A stretch of 26,349 bases of DNA from an uncultured Muribaculaceae bacterium (GCA_910578075.1 CAJTPK010000033.1:1-26349), one strand, 5' to 3'; shown: positions 13,578 to 21,802, counted from the stretch's first letter. The notes: generated by a model from the letters alone, not told the origin. Numbers and translations: made by a program.

Positions 13578-14240
13578 ATGAATGGATTGGCTCCTCATAC
13601 CGCCTCAATATTTGAGACTATTTCCCGATTAGAATGTATAAAACCATATGTTCTTGTAGGTGGAACAGCCTTATCTTTGCAATTAGGTACGCGTGAAAGC
13701 GAAGATTTGGATTTTATGTCGTGGCGAAAAAGTAGAAACGAAAAGCGTGAAGTCGATTGGCCACAAATAAAAAAAGAGATTGAAGCAGTTTGTTCCGTTG
13801 AAAAGTGTGACATTCTCGATATTGATCATGTAGAGTTTAAAGTAAATGGTGTAAAGTTGTCGTTCTACGCCAATCCAAATTATTCTCCTGTCAAGCAAAT
13901 TGTGCCATGTCTGAATAATATAGTATTGGCCGACACAACCTCAATTGGAGCAATGAAGATGGAAGTTATGCTTCGAAGAAGTCAGTATAGGGATTATTAT
14001 GACATATATTCGCTAATTGAATCTGGAGAGGATCTGAAAGAAATGATTAGTATAGCACTTAAATATTCCGGACATCGTTTGAAGTCAAAAAATCTAATAG
14101 CTATGCTTACCCGATCAGACCGATTTGTTCAGGACGCTAACTTTTCATCACTCAATCCAGTCTATGTAATCTCTCCCAAACAAATAGAGCAACGAATCAT
14201 CGAGGCGATGTCCGAAGGCAATACTTCAATAGTTTCTTAA
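13578..14240 (+). CDS. AbiEii/AbiGii-type nucleotidyltransferase toxin homologue
   Basis: A 220-residue protein of the DNA polymerase beta-type nucleotidyltransferase family that includes AbiEii and MenT toxins. Motif I is VGGTALSLQLGTRESEDLDF, with Gly28-Gly29 and the metal-binding pair Asp43 and Asp45. Lys127 (GAMKMEV) and YRDYYDIY (Arg138-Asp139, Asp142) follow as the later motifs. Family members block growth by adding nucleotides to tRNA, and some give phage defence by abortive infection. It is slightly shorter than AbiEii but has all the recognisable motifs, so it is probably active. It is coupled to the upstream putative antitoxin. Confidence 0.87.
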   Translation: MNGLAPHTASIFETISRLECIKPYVLVGGTALSLQLGTRESEDLDFMSWRKSRNEKREVDWPQIKKEIEAVCSVEKCDILDIDHVEFKVNGVKLSFYANPNYSPVKQIVPCLNNIVLADTTSIGAMKMEVMLRRSQYRDYYDIYSLIESGEDLKEMISIALKYSGHRLKSKNLIAMLTRSDRFVQDANFSSLNPVYVISPKQIEQRIIEAMSEGNTSIVS

Positions 14241-14277
14241 TGATCTTGGATATTTTATTGTTTACGGTTTTATTGAT

Positions 14278-14622
14278 ATGAATATTGAGGATATAAGAGA
14301 TTATTGTCTGTCTTTCGAGGGGGTTGTTGAGAAAACTCCGTTTGGAAAGTTTGCTGCGAGATTCGACTCGGTACTGGTGTTTTATGTTTGCGATCATATG
14401 TTCTGTATGTTTGATATGGATGATTTTGTTGGTGTCACGGTAAAGGGTGATCCGCAACGAATTGCAGAACTGATCGAGACCAGATCCTCTTGTCAGTCAC
14501 ACAGGAATATGAGCAAGAAATATTGGATACAGTTGAATCCAGGGGGAGATATCTCTGATAATGAGATTCTGAATTTTATAAAACGCTCATATGAAATCGT
14601 AAAGGCTAAATACAGCCGATAA
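14278..14622 (+). CDS. MmcQ/YjbR family protein (second copy)
   Basis: A 114-residue MmcQ/YjbR protein. NIEDIRDYCLSFEGVVEKTP, FGKFAARFDSVLVFYV and YWIQLNPGGDISDNEILNFI correspond to the family's blocks. It differs clearly from the copy at 3667, so they are not a recent duplication. It lies 37 bp after the toxin gene and 9 bp before the flavodoxin-ferredoxin gene. It probably belongs with the latter, as MmcQ/YjbR genes often sit with stress and oxidoreductase genes. Its biochemical role is unknown. Confidence 0.85.
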   Translation: MNIEDIRDYCLSFEGVVEKTPFGKFAARFDSVLVFYVCDHMFCMFDMDDFVGVTVKGDPQRIAELIETRSSCQSHRNMSKKYWIQLNPGGDISDNEILNFIKRSYEIVKAKYSR

Positions 14623-14631
14623 TTTTGATAA

Positions 14632-15462
14632 ATGAATATGAAGGTATACTCATTTTCTTTTTCACCAACCGGCACTTCAGCAAAAATATTGCGTGGTATA
14701 AATGCCGGAATTTCAGAAGCACTTGGCATTGATGTCAATTATAGCGATGTTACTGTCAAATTAGTTGACAGTGTTTCGTTCGATCCGGAAGATATAGTGA
14801 TTGTATCCGGACCGGTATATGGTGGCAAGATAGCTCCGATAGTCAAGCAACGGCTTAAGTGCTTAAACGGTAATGGGGCAAGGTGTGTGGTTGTTGCTGT
14901 GTATGGAAATAGGGCGTTTGAGAATGCGGTCTGTGATTTTGCTTCGTTTATGTCTGATAAGGGATTTATGATTTGCGGCATCGCAGCTTTCGTAGGAGAG
15001 CATTCTTATTCTACAGCTGAAACACCTATAGCGCAAGGTCGCCCTGATATCAAAGATATTGAGGATGCTTATGTCTGCGGTCAAGAGATCGCGAGAAAGG
15101 TAATGGAGAAAAGATTATGTCGGGTTGATCCTGCATTGTTAAAAGAAGAACCTTCACCTGCTGAATCCCTGGCCAATTTCAAAAACTTTGTCATGAATTA
15201 CCAACAGGAGCAAGCGAATTCTCACAAAATGTATTTACCACAGGTAGATATTTCATTATGCGATGAATGCGGAACCTGTTATGATATATGCCCGACGGGG
15301 GCGATTCCTACGGACGGCCATAATGTTGATGCTACTAAATGTATAAAATGTTGCGCTTGTGTTAAAAACTGTCCGCAGGGCGCGCGTAGCTTTTATACTC
15401 CATTTGCAAAACCACTGTCAGAGAACTTCAAACTCCGCAAATCCCCCAAGTGGATTCTCTAA
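14632..15462 (+). CDS. EFR1-type flavodoxin-ferredoxin fusion
   Basis: A 276-residue two-domain electron carrier. The N-terminal domain is flavodoxin-like (SFSPTGTSAKIL phosphate loop; VSGPVYGGKIAPIVKQRL FMN segment). The C-terminal domain carries two 4Fe-4S clusters: Cys210, 213, 216, 220 (LCDECGTCYDICP) and Cys237, 240, 243, 247 (CIKCCACVKNCP). This layout defines the EFR1 family, cytoplasmic and of unknown partner, usually in anaerobes. An alternative start at the third codon (14638) is possible. The stop region overlaps the convergent methyltransferase by 4 bp, so no terminator fits between them. Confidence 0.9.
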   Translation: MNMKVYSFSFSPTGTSAKILRGINAGISEALGIDVNYSDVTVKLVDSVSFDPEDIVIVSGPVYGGKIAPIVKQRLKCLNGNGARCVVVAVYGNRAFENAVCDFASFMSDKGFMICGIAAFVGEHSYSTAETPIAQGRPDIKDIEDAYVCGQEIARKVMEKRLCRVDPALLKEEPSPAESLANFKNFVMNYQQEQANSHKMYLPQVDISLCDECGTCYDICPTGAIPTDGHNVDATKCIKCCACVKNCPQGARSFYTPFAKPLSENFKLRKSPKWIL

Positions 15463-16091
15463 GAATCCTTATCTAATGAAAAATCGAGACGAAGAAATAT
15501 TTTACCGTTTGGAAGAGAAAGGCTGTTGTCTTTTGTATTGGTATAGCCGATTTTTTTCATGGCTGAAATCAGGTCTGTCGGAATTATGGAATTGTGAACA
15601 GAATCAAGTACCTCAAGTTTTGCTGTATAAGGGGAGTCAGAAACAAAGCTTTCCTCCGGATCAACCTGTATCACACATGATACATAATGTGGCTTAATAA
15701 TTCTGACAGCCTTCGTAAAATTAGCGTATCCAACATACTCAATAAATAAATTTGCCACAATAAGGTCAACATGAGGAAGATTGCTGCAATCTTCGTTGAT
15801 GTCGGCAAGAAGAGTGCGATACCTTCCTGTCAATTGTGGATATCGTTCTTCAGAAGTTTTCAGATATCCGGCATTTATATCCACTCCATAGACATTTTCA
15901 ATTGTCGGAATATTAATTAAATTGCCAAGACCATTGCCCCCCGCTACGCCAAGTATGGCAACCGACTTTACCGCATAAGTAGAAAACTGCTTTCCCATAA
16001 TCATGTCAAGTGTTTGTAACTGATATACGTTTGACAGTGCCATATGATTCTCGTAGTCGTCAAGTGTGACTTCTTTCCAGGGATTTTTCAT
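15459..16091 (-). CDS. Class I SAM-dependent methyltransferase
   Basis: A 210-residue cytoplasmic methyltransferase. VAILGVAGGNGLGNL is motif I, which binds S-adenosylmethionine; VYGVDINAGYL supplies the acidic residue that holds the ribose, and VDLIVANLFIEYVG is motif IV. The substrate is unknown; small-molecule methylation is most usual for this type. It starts 47 bp after the stop of the MATE gene on the same strand and is probably co-transcribed, which would fit a detoxify-and-export pair. Its 3' end overlaps the convergent flavodoxin-ferredoxin gene. Confidence 0.85.
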   Translation of the reverse strand: MKNPWKEVTLDDYENHMALSNVYQLQTLDMIMGKQFSTYAVKSVAILGVAGGNGLGNLINIPTIENVYGVDINAGYLKTSEERYPQLTGRYRTLLADINEDCSNLPHVDLIVANLFIEYVGYANFTKAVRIIKPHYVSCVIQVDPEESFVSDSPYTAKLEVLDSVHNSIIPTDLISAMKKIGYTNTKDNSLSLPNGKIFLRLDFSLDKDS

Positions 16092-16138
16092 AAGGATAAT
16101 TATTAAAACAGATGTAAAATTAATAAAAATATATGTGG

Positions 16139-17491
16139 TCAGGCAATCTTTTTCCGGTTAAATAAGATTGAAATTGCAATGAAAGCCAACGTCAGCAGTT
16201 CAGATGCCGGTATTGCAAGCCAAAGTCCGGAAGCTCCAATCGCCAACGGCAATAAAATGAATCCGGGCACCATAAAGATTATCCCTCTCATAAGCATATA
16301 GGTTGTCGACAGTCCGGAACGTTCGCAACTCTGATAATATCCGATATAGGTGATGTTTAATGCGAACGGCAATGCGCAAAGACCTAATAGTGGCAATCCA
16401 TTTTTTGCAATTTCAAAAGCATGTTCAGATGAATCAAGAAATATACCTGCCAGTACTCTGGCTCCCGACCACATCCCTGCGGAAATTAAGACACCGCATA
16501 TCATGGCCGTAACAAGGGCAATATGAAGTGCCTGCCTTACGCGTGTGGGCTGACGCGCACCATAATTATAGCTGATTATTGGTTGCGACGATTGCGCCAC
16601 AGCATTGCTTATGGAGAATATCAGCGGGAACAGATAGCATCCGATGCTGAACGCTGCGACGCCATCCTCTCCGAGATACTTGAAGAACATGTAATTGCCA
16701 GTAATCATCATTATACCGATAGCGAGTTCCGCAATGAATGTGGCTGAGCCTATCTTTACCATGTATCCGGTGTTGCGGACTGACAATCGGAGTGATTTCA
16801 CAGAGAGGCGAAGACGGTAAAATTTCAATTTGTCGGAGAAGAAAATGAAATATGCCACAACCATACTTCCGGCAACTATGCATGATATGGACGTGGCTAT
16901 AGAAGCCCCCTTTATGCCAAGGCCGAGAGGGAATACCATATACCAGTCTAGGAAAATATTCAGTACTGCTGCAATAATTTGAACGCTCATGGCATATCTC
17001 GGTGATCCGTCAAGACGTATCAGCATCATTCCTGCGCATTGGAGATAGAAGAAAACAAGTCCAGGTAGCAGCCATAGCAGATAGTCGGTGGCAAGGTCTT
17101 CAAGAGTCGGGCTGCATCCGAGAAGGTATAGCAAAGGTTTTGTGAACAGCAAGGAGCATATAATAACTATTCCGAATATTATTGCACCGGCAATATATGC
17201 TTGTGTCATTATGATTCTTGCAGCCTTGACATTATTTTCAGCCAGACGGATTCCTCCGATCACAGATGCTCCAATTCCAAACATCAATCCAATTCCGGTG
17301 CATATAAGAAACAGAGGCGCCACAATATTTATGGCGGCAAGTGCATTACTGCCAACACCATGTCCTACGAACATCCCGTCGCAGATATTTAATGCGGAAT
17401 TGAACACCATGCCAATCAAGGTTGGGAAGAACATGGCGCTGAATAACTGTCTTATTTTCCCGTTGCCAAAGTCAAGTTTATCTCTTTCCAT
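16139..17491 (-). CDS. MATE-family multidrug efflux transporter
   Basis: A 450-residue inner-membrane protein with about twelve hydrophobic segments, the full length of the family. The start GNGKIRQLFSAMFFPTLIGM and the following DGMFVGHGVGSNALAAIN are typical, as is the mid-protein segment GSATFIAELAIGIMMITGNY. It exports cationic drugs or other toxins using a sodium or proton gradient, and is closest in appearance to the MepA/DinF-like branch. It is divergent from the AraC regulator at 17746. Its leader contains the palindrome at 17519-17538, shared with the regulator's leader, so control by that regulator is likely. Confidence 0.92.
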   Translation of the reverse strand: MERDKLDFGNGKIRQLFSAMFFPTLIGMVFNSALNICDGMFVGHGVGSNALAAINIVAPLFLICTGIGLMFGIGASVIGGIRLAENNVKAARIIMTQAYIAGAIIFGIVIICSLLFTKPLLYLLGCSPTLEDLATDYLLWLLPGLVFFYLQCAGMMLIRLDGSPRYAMSVQIIAAVLNIFLDWYMVFPLGLGIKGASIATSISCIVAGSMVVAYFIFFSDKLKFYRLRLSVKSLRLSVRNTGYMVKIGSATFIAELAIGIMMITGNYMFFKYLGEDGVAAFSIGCYLFPLIFSISNAVAQSSQPIISYNYGARQPTRVRQALHIALVTAMICGVLISAGMWSGARVLAGIFLDSSEHAFEIAKNGLPLLGLCALPFALNITYIGYYQSCERSGLSTTYMLMRGIIFMVPGFILLPLAIGASGLWLAIPASELLTLAFIAISILFNRKKIA

Positions 17492-17518
17492 AGCATTTGC
17501 TTATTAAAAACATAAGTC

Positions 17519-17538
17519 GAAGTCGTTTAAATAACTTC
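17519..17538. promoter_or_regulatory. 20-bp palindrome in the MATE leader
   Basis: GAAGTCGTTTAAATAACTTC is a near-perfect palindrome, 28 bp before the MATE ATG and just downstream of its -7 element. It matches 17 of 20 positions with the one at 17683, so it is a candidate operator for the AraC regulator or a wider-acting protein. Confidence 0.5.
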
Positions 17539-17555
17539 TCAATCCAAATAAGTTG

Positions 17556-17563
17556 CAAAGTTA
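17556..17563 (-). promoter_or_regulatory. -7 element of the MATE gene
   Basis: The minus strand reads TAACTTTG (complement of 17556-17563), 64 bp before the MATE ATG. No clear TTG is at 20 bp, so the promoter may need activation. Confidence 0.55.
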
Positions 17564-17646
17564 CTTAAAGTGTTATGAAAACAGATGGTGTAAATTCGAA
17601 CATTTCGGGTACTTTTTATAACTGCGTGTGGAAGATCCTCATTTTA

Positions 17647-17678
17647 TTTGGATATATGTCAAATCTGTCATAACTTTG
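17647..17678 (+). promoter_or_regulatory. Promoter of the AraC regulator gene
   Basis: TTTG (17647-17650), 20 bp, then TAACTTTG (17671-17678) form a consensus promoter, 67 bp before the AraC ATG. Confidence 0.7.
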
Positions 17679-17682
17679 TATT

Positions 17683-17702
17683 GAAGTCGTTTAAACAAAT
17701 TC
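17683..17702. promoter_or_regulatory. 20-bp palindrome in the AraC leader
   Basis: GAAGTCGTTTAAACAAATTC begins 4 bp after the -7 element, over the expected transcription start. It is the partner of the palindrome at 17519. Binding here would repress the regulator itself. Confidence 0.5.
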
Positions 17703-17745
17703 ATAACCGGACAATCCGTTATAATAATTCTCAATATCCAGTATA

Positions 17746-18573
17746 ATGTCTCGTTTCAATGTTGGCATAATTAATAAAAATAGCTGGAAACGGGAACATC
17801 CGTTGCCGGTAGCAGGCAGTCTTGTGATGATGTGCGAGCAGGGGTATCTTGATATTACTATCAACTCCCGCAGATTTATAATGCACCGGGGGGAGATTGC
17901 TTTTATTGTATTTGATATGGTTGCGGTTCCTATAATGGTGTCGGAAGATTTCAAGGCTAAATATATTGCGATTGACTTTGACGCGGCACAGGATGCGTTT
18001 TTTCTTGTGACTTCAAACCGTTTCTGGGAATATGTATATTCGACTCCGGTATTCTCATTGAATGATAATGTGAAGGGAATTGCACATATGTGGTTTAAGA
18101 CGGTAGAATGGATTTATGCCAATTGTTCAGATATGACAACGGAAAAAGTGTTTCGCAATGAAATGGAGAATTTCATGCTTGTAATGGCAGAGCAGGTGGA
18201 ATCGTGCAAAGGTTTACTTGGAGAAAATCCTGTCAAAAATAGGGCGTGGACGATTGTCAATGATTTCTTGGGATTGCTCAACCGTCACTACACACGTCAT
18301 CACGATGTGGCATTTTATGCTGATAAGCTGAATATTACCCCAAACTATCTTAATATAATAGCAAAAAAGAATATCGGTGTTTCTGCAAAAGAGCAGATAA
18401 ACATACAGTTAGGATTAGTGGTCAAGATGCTTCTCGACACTACTGATCTTACGGTAAAGGAAATTGCAGGGAAACTTCATTATGAGGACCCTTCTTATCT
18501 TTGCCGCATATTCAGAAAACAGACCGGTCTTTCACCGATACAATATCGGAATCAGCATAAGAAACCGATTTAG
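17746..18573 (+). CDS. AraC-family transcriptional regulator
   Basis: A 275-residue regulator. The N-terminal half has a cupin-like jelly-roll (PLPVAGSLVMMCEQGYLDIT, then RGEIAFIVFDMVAVP) that should bind the inducer. The C-terminal half has the AraC double helix-turn-helix: FYADKLNITPNYLNIIAKKN, then LTVKEIAGKLHYEDPSYLCR and IFRKQTGLSPIQYR. It is divergent from the MATE gene, and both leaders carry the GAAGTCGTTTAAA palindrome, pointing to joint control and autoregulation. The rhodanese gene follows 54 bp later and may also be a target. Confidence 0.9.
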   Translation: MSRFNVGIINKNSWKREHPLPVAGSLVMMCEQGYLDITINSRRFIMHRGEIAFIVFDMVAVPIMVSEDFKAKYIAIDFDAAQDAFFLVTSNRFWEYVYSTPVFSLNDNVKGIAHMWFKTVEWIYANCSDMTTEKVFRNEMENFMLVMAEQVESCKGLLGENPVKNRAWTIVNDFLGLLNRHYTRHHDVAFYADKLNITPNYLNIIAKKNIGVSAKEQINIQLGLVVKMLLDTTDLTVKEIAGKLHYEDPSYLCRIFRKQTGLSPIQYRNQHKKPI

Positions 18574-18627
18574 AGTCTGTTTTATGAGAAATTAACTTTA
18601 TAGTATTGATTTTAAAACAATAAAGAT

Positions 18628-19026
18628 ATGAAATTTTTTAAAATATTTTCAATTGCTGCAGCATTGTTTATGGCAGGATGTGGCGTTAAGGCATCCGAAC
18701 CGGGTGTAGCTGTAGTATCGCCACAAGAGTTTCAAACCAAGCTGGCAGAAGATCAAGACGCTTATTTGCTTGATGTGCGTAAACCCGCAGAGTTCGCTTC
18801 CGGACATCTTCAGGGTGCGAATCTTCTTGATTGGCTGGATACGGATAAATTCAAGCTTGATTCAAAGAGTATAGATAAATCAAAGACCATCTATATATAT
18901 TGCCGCAGCGGAAGACGAAGCAACGCGGCAGCAACTTTTCTAAGCCGAGAGGGTTATAAGGTAGTGGATATGGATGGAGGGATTCTTGCATGGGAAAAAG
19001 CTGGACTCCCGGTTACAAAGCAGTAA
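18628..19026 (+). CDS. Rhodanese-domain lipoprotein
   Basis: A 132-residue exported protein. The signal ends in the lipobox FMAGC (Cys18), so it should be a lipoprotein facing the periplasm. A single rhodanese domain follows: LLDVRKPAEFASGHLQGAN and the active-site loop YCRSGRRS with Cys92, a six-residue loop usual for sulfurtransferases. It probably transfers sulfane sulfur or reacts with oxidised thiols outside the cytoplasm; acceptor unknown. A TAACTTTA near 18593 may be its -7 element. The HAD gene starts 32 bp after its stop. Confidence 0.88.
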   Translation: MKFFKIFSIAAALFMAGCGVKASEPGVAVVSPQEFQTKLAEDQDAYLLDVRKPAEFASGHLQGANLLDWLDTDKFKLDSKSIDKSKTIYIYCRSGRRSNAAATFLSREGYKVVDMDGGILAWEKAGLPVTKQ

Positions 19027-19058
19027 TCTGTTGATATGTAAATTGGCTAAGGATGATA

Positions 19059-19715
19059 ATGAACTATATATTTGATTTTGACGGCACATTGATGGATACG
19101 TCTGGTGTTATTTTGTCAACCATAAAAGCAACCATAAGAGATATGGAGCTGCCGCATAAAACAGATGAAGAATGCCGGTCGATAATTGGTATACGAACTG
19201 ACGAGGCTGGTAAATACCTTTATCCTGATCTTGATGTTTCAAATAAGGAGTTTGCAAGAGTCTTCCGTGAAAACTATGACCGGCTGAAAAAAGGAGCTCA
19301 CGAAAAAGCATTTCCAGGGGTGTTGGATACTCTTGAGCAATTGCGGGCTGCCGGATATGGTCTTGCTGTCGCCTCGAGCAGACGTCTGGCATCGTTGAAT
19401 GAATATCTGGACGGTCTTGGTATCAAAGGCTGGTTTGAAATGATAGTGGGAGCTGACAGTGTGACCAAAGGTAAGCCGAATCCTGAGCCGGTTCTGAAGA
19501 TTCTCAGTGAGCTTGGTTGGAATGGCGAAAACACGTTGGTTGTTGGCGATGCCGACGTTGATATCATGATGGGAAATACTGCAGGCTGTAGGACATGCGC
19601 TGTCACTTACGGAAATGGCTCGCTTGAATCTCTTAGAGAATCCACACCGGATTACATGATAGACAACTTCAGCGATATATTAGGATTGAATGTTATTAAA
19701 AAAATCATTTTATGA
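19059..19715 (+). CDS. HAD-family phosphatase, phosphoglycolate phosphatase-like
   Basis: A 218-residue HAD hydrolase. Motif I is FDFDGTLMDTSG, with nucleophile Asp6 and acid Asp8; motif II is in LAVASSRR; motif III Lys in TKGKPNPEP; and motif IV VVGDADVDIMMG. An alpha-helical C1 cap lies between motifs I and II. It probably removes phosphate from sugar or glycolate phosphates in the cytoplasm, but family substrates vary. ATG 19059 is preferred over 19053 because it sits 6 bp after TAAGG. The stop overlaps the next gene's ATG (ATGA), which indicates coupling. Confidence 0.85.
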   Translation: MNYIFDFDGTLMDTSGVILSTIKATIRDMELPHKTDEECRSIIGIRTDEAGKYLYPDLDVSNKEFARVFRENYDRLKKGAHEKAFPGVLDTLEQLRAAGYGLAVASSRRLASLNEYLDGLGIKGWFEMIVGADSVTKGKPNPEPVLKILSELGWNGENTLVVGDADVDIMMGNTAGCRTCAVTYGNGSLESLRESTPDYMIDNFSDILGLNVIKKIIL

Positions 19716-20125
19716 GTAGAGAATATACACCGGAGAATATCACGCAGCTTGGTCCGGATGATATCTTTGTATTCGGCAGTAATCTTCAGGGGATGCATAG
19801 TGGTGGAGCAGCACGCGTTGCCTATGATAAATTTGGAGCCGTATGGGGCCAAGGGGTAGGAGTGCAGGGACAATCCTATGCCATTCCCACCATGCAGGGT
19901 GGCGTTGAGACTATCAAGCCTTATGTCGATGAGTTTATCAATCTCGCACGTGAATGGGATCAGAATACATTTTATGTCACACGGATAGGATGTGGCATTG
20001 CCGGATTTACGGATGAAGAAATCGCGCCATTATTCGACGAGGCGTATGATCTCTACAATGTGCGTCTGCCAAAATCGTTTGCAGAGATAATAGAACGTAA
20101 TCGCAAACAAAATGATATTTCATAA
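19712..20125 (+). CDS. A1S_2505-like protein (macro-domain-resembling)
   Basis: A 137-residue protein of the family annotated as A1S_2505 phage non-structural protein. Marker blocks are DDIFVFGSNLQGMHSGGAAR, FGAVWGQGVGVQGQSYAIPT, MQGGVETIKPYVDEFINLA and VTRIGCGIAGFTDEEIAPLF. The glycine-rich loops recall macro domains, which bind ADP-ribose, but that relation and any activity are inferred. The family occurs in phages and in bacterial chromosomes. It overlaps the HAD gene by 4 bp, an unusual pairing that suggests a shared nucleotide- or phosphate-related job. A strong terminator follows. Confidence 0.8.
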   Translation: MSREYTPENITQLGPDDIFVFGSNLQGMHSGGAARVAYDKFGAVWGQGVGVQGQSYAIPTMQGGVETIKPYVDEFINLAREWDQNTFYVTRIGCGIAGFTDEEIAPLFDEAYDLYNVRLPKSFAEIIERNRKQNDIS

Positions 20126-20148
20126 AAACGCACTCTCGATGACACCTA

Positions 20149-20195
20149 AAATAAGATGACCCGGTAAAAAATCTTTTTACCGGGTCATCTTATTT
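20149..20195. terminator. Strong bidirectional terminator (22-bp perfect stem)
   Basis: A perfect 22-bp stem (20149-20170 with 20174-20195) closes a 3-nt loop ATC. The core is GACCCGGTAAAAA/TTTTTACCGGGTC, with A-rich and T-rich outer ends serving as T-tails on both strands. It lies between the convergent stops at 20125 (+) and 20251 (-). Confidence 0.85.
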
Positions 20196-20250
20196 ATCTG
20201 AGAGTCCATATCATAAAAATAATTTCAGGGACGGACTTTAATTGTGAATA

Positions 20251-20814
20251 CTATCGGGACAGCCACTTCTGAATCTGTTCCTTTGATGCTGGAAGACGCA
20301 GACCTGTGTGCCAATTAAGCGTTGGATACCCCTTTTGTAATGTTGCATCAGCTTCCGACATCGGGCTTTCGTATGATGTACAGAATGGATAAAGCTCCTT
20401 ACCCTTCAAATCAGTGTTGTCAAGGAACGTGCGGATCACAGCAGGTTCCTCATGCCACCAGATAGGAAAGCCGATAAAAACGGTGTCATATTGGCTAAAA
20501 TCCACATCCAATGGTTTGATCGCGGGACGCAAAGTCTGATTCAGATGCTCCTGAGTGCATCGTGACTGTTCGTTTACCCAATCGACATCGGCTGCCGTAT
20601 ATGGTTCTGCCGGAAGTATTCTTACAATCGGCGAGCCTGTCACTTCCGCCAATTTTTTAGCGGCAAGTTCTGTGTTACCTGAATGGGTAAAATATACTAT
20701 TATTGATTTCATATCTTTCCCAGTTTTTGCGGTAGGTTCGGTCGCTGAAAGGTTGAAACAAAACAACATAGCGGCTATCGCCATGACCGATTTTATAAAG
20801 TTTCTTGTAATCAT
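20251..20814 (-). CDS. Exported flavodoxin-like protein
   Basis: A 187-residue flavodoxin. Met at 20814 begins a signal peptide (FIKSVMAIAAMLFCFNLSAT), followed by the FMN loop IVYFTHSGNTE and GFPIWWHEEPAVIRTFLDN, the aromatic FMN segment. A longer frame upstream to 20985 reads into the neighbouring reductase gene and is rejected. An internal ATG (codon 35) preceded by GGGAAAGAT could make a cytoplasmic form. A periplasmic flavodoxin is unusual, since FMN must be supplied after export. It starts 58 bp after the aldo/keto reductase stop, as last gene of the redox operon. Confidence 0.85.
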   Translation of the reverse strand: MITRNFIKSVMAIAAMLFCFNLSATEPTAKTGKDMKSIIVYFTHSGNTELAAKKLAEVTGSPIVRILPAEPYTAADVDWVNEQSRCTQEHLNQTLRPAIKPLDVDFSQYDTVFIGFPIWWHEEPAVIRTFLDNTDLKGKELYPFCTSYESPMSEADATLQKGYPTLNWHTGLRLPASKEQIQKWLSR

Positions 20815-20872
20815 GAGAAACAAAGAGTTATTAGGTAGAATATGTGAAAATACAGATTGCAATAAGCTGCAA

Positions 20873-21712
20873 TTATTTCCAACCCATGAACATCTTGACA
20901 ACCTCGGGAGCATGGTGATCGAAGAACAGGCTCTGTTTTGTATCAAGACCCGCGATAGCTGCCATGTCGTCCTGCGACAGCTCAAAGTCGAATATATCGA
21001 GATTCTGCTGCATACGCTCTACATGAACTGACTTCGGGATGATAATCACATCGCGCTGAATGAGCCAACGGAGGGCCACCTGTGCGACAGATTTGCCATA
21101 TTTCTTACCGATTGCTTCAAGCACCGGGTTGGTAAAGAAGTTGTTGCGTCCCTCGGCAAGAGGAGCCCAAGCCATCATGTGTGTGCCAAACTCTTTCATG
21201 TAGCCCTGAGCCTCAATCTGCTGGTCGAACACATGGGTTTCAACCTGATTGACCGCGGGAACAATCTCCACATTGCTTGCAAGGTCGATGAAATGGTCGG
21301 GGTAGAAATTGCTTACACCGATTGCGCGAACCTTGCCTTCTTTGTATGCCGACTCTAATGCGCGGTATGCCCCATAGCGGTCGCAGAAGGGCTGGTGGAG
21401 GAGCATAAGGTCGATGTAGTCTGTGCCGAGTTTGCGCAGGCTCTCATCAATGGAAGCCTTTGCTTTGTCGAAGCCATAGTTGGAGATCCATACCTTTGAC
21501 ACAAGGAACAGTTCATCACGGGCAATGCCGCTTTTCTTTACAGCTGCTCCAACGCCTTCCTCGTTATGATATGCTTGTGCGGTGTCAATCATACGGTAGC
21601 CGACACTCAGAGCATCGGAAACACAACGTTCACACTCGGTAGGAGATACCTGATATACTCCGTAGCCAATCTGGGGCATTACAACCCCGTTATTTAATGT
21701 TACTGTATTCAT
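20873..21712 (-). CDS. Aldo/keto reductase, DkgA-like
   Basis: A 279-residue cytoplasmic (beta/alpha)8 reductase that uses NADPH to reduce aldehydes and ketones. The catalytic tetrad is Asp43 and Tyr48 (MIDTAQAYHN), Lys73 (VSKVW) and His106 (LLHQP). VIIIPKSVHVERMQQNLDIF is the cofactor-phosphate site. It has the length and layout of 2,5-diketo-gluconate/methylglyoxal reductases such as E. coli DkgA. The gene follows the iron-dependent ADH after 90 bp, the same gene neighbourhood as yqhD-dkgA in E. coli. Confidence 0.92.
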   Translation of the reverse strand: MNTVTLNNGVVMPQIGYGVYQVSPTECERCVSDALSVGYRMIDTAQAYHNEEGVGAAVKKSGIARDELFLVSKVWISNYGFDKAKASIDESLRKLGTDYIDLMLLHQPFCDRYGAYRALESAYKEGKVRAIGVSNFYPDHFIDLASNVEIVPAVNQVETHVFDQQIEAQGYMKEFGTHMMAWAPLAEGRNNFFTNPVLEAIGKKYGKSVAQVALRWLIQRDVIIIPKSVHVERMQQNLDIFDFELSQDDMAAIAGLDTKQSLFFDHHAPEVVKMFMGWK

Positions 21713-21802
21713 TATAGTAGTTTTACTTGTTCTGCAAATTAAACAAAACTCTGAAATCTTTGCTTAATATAAACTTCGGTAAGTTATACCTATTTTACCT
21801 TA

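Noticed and set aside
20815..20985. N-terminal extension of the flavodoxin
   Set aside because: It reads through the 3' end of the aldo/keto reductase gene in another frame, and a signal peptide begins cleanly at 20814.
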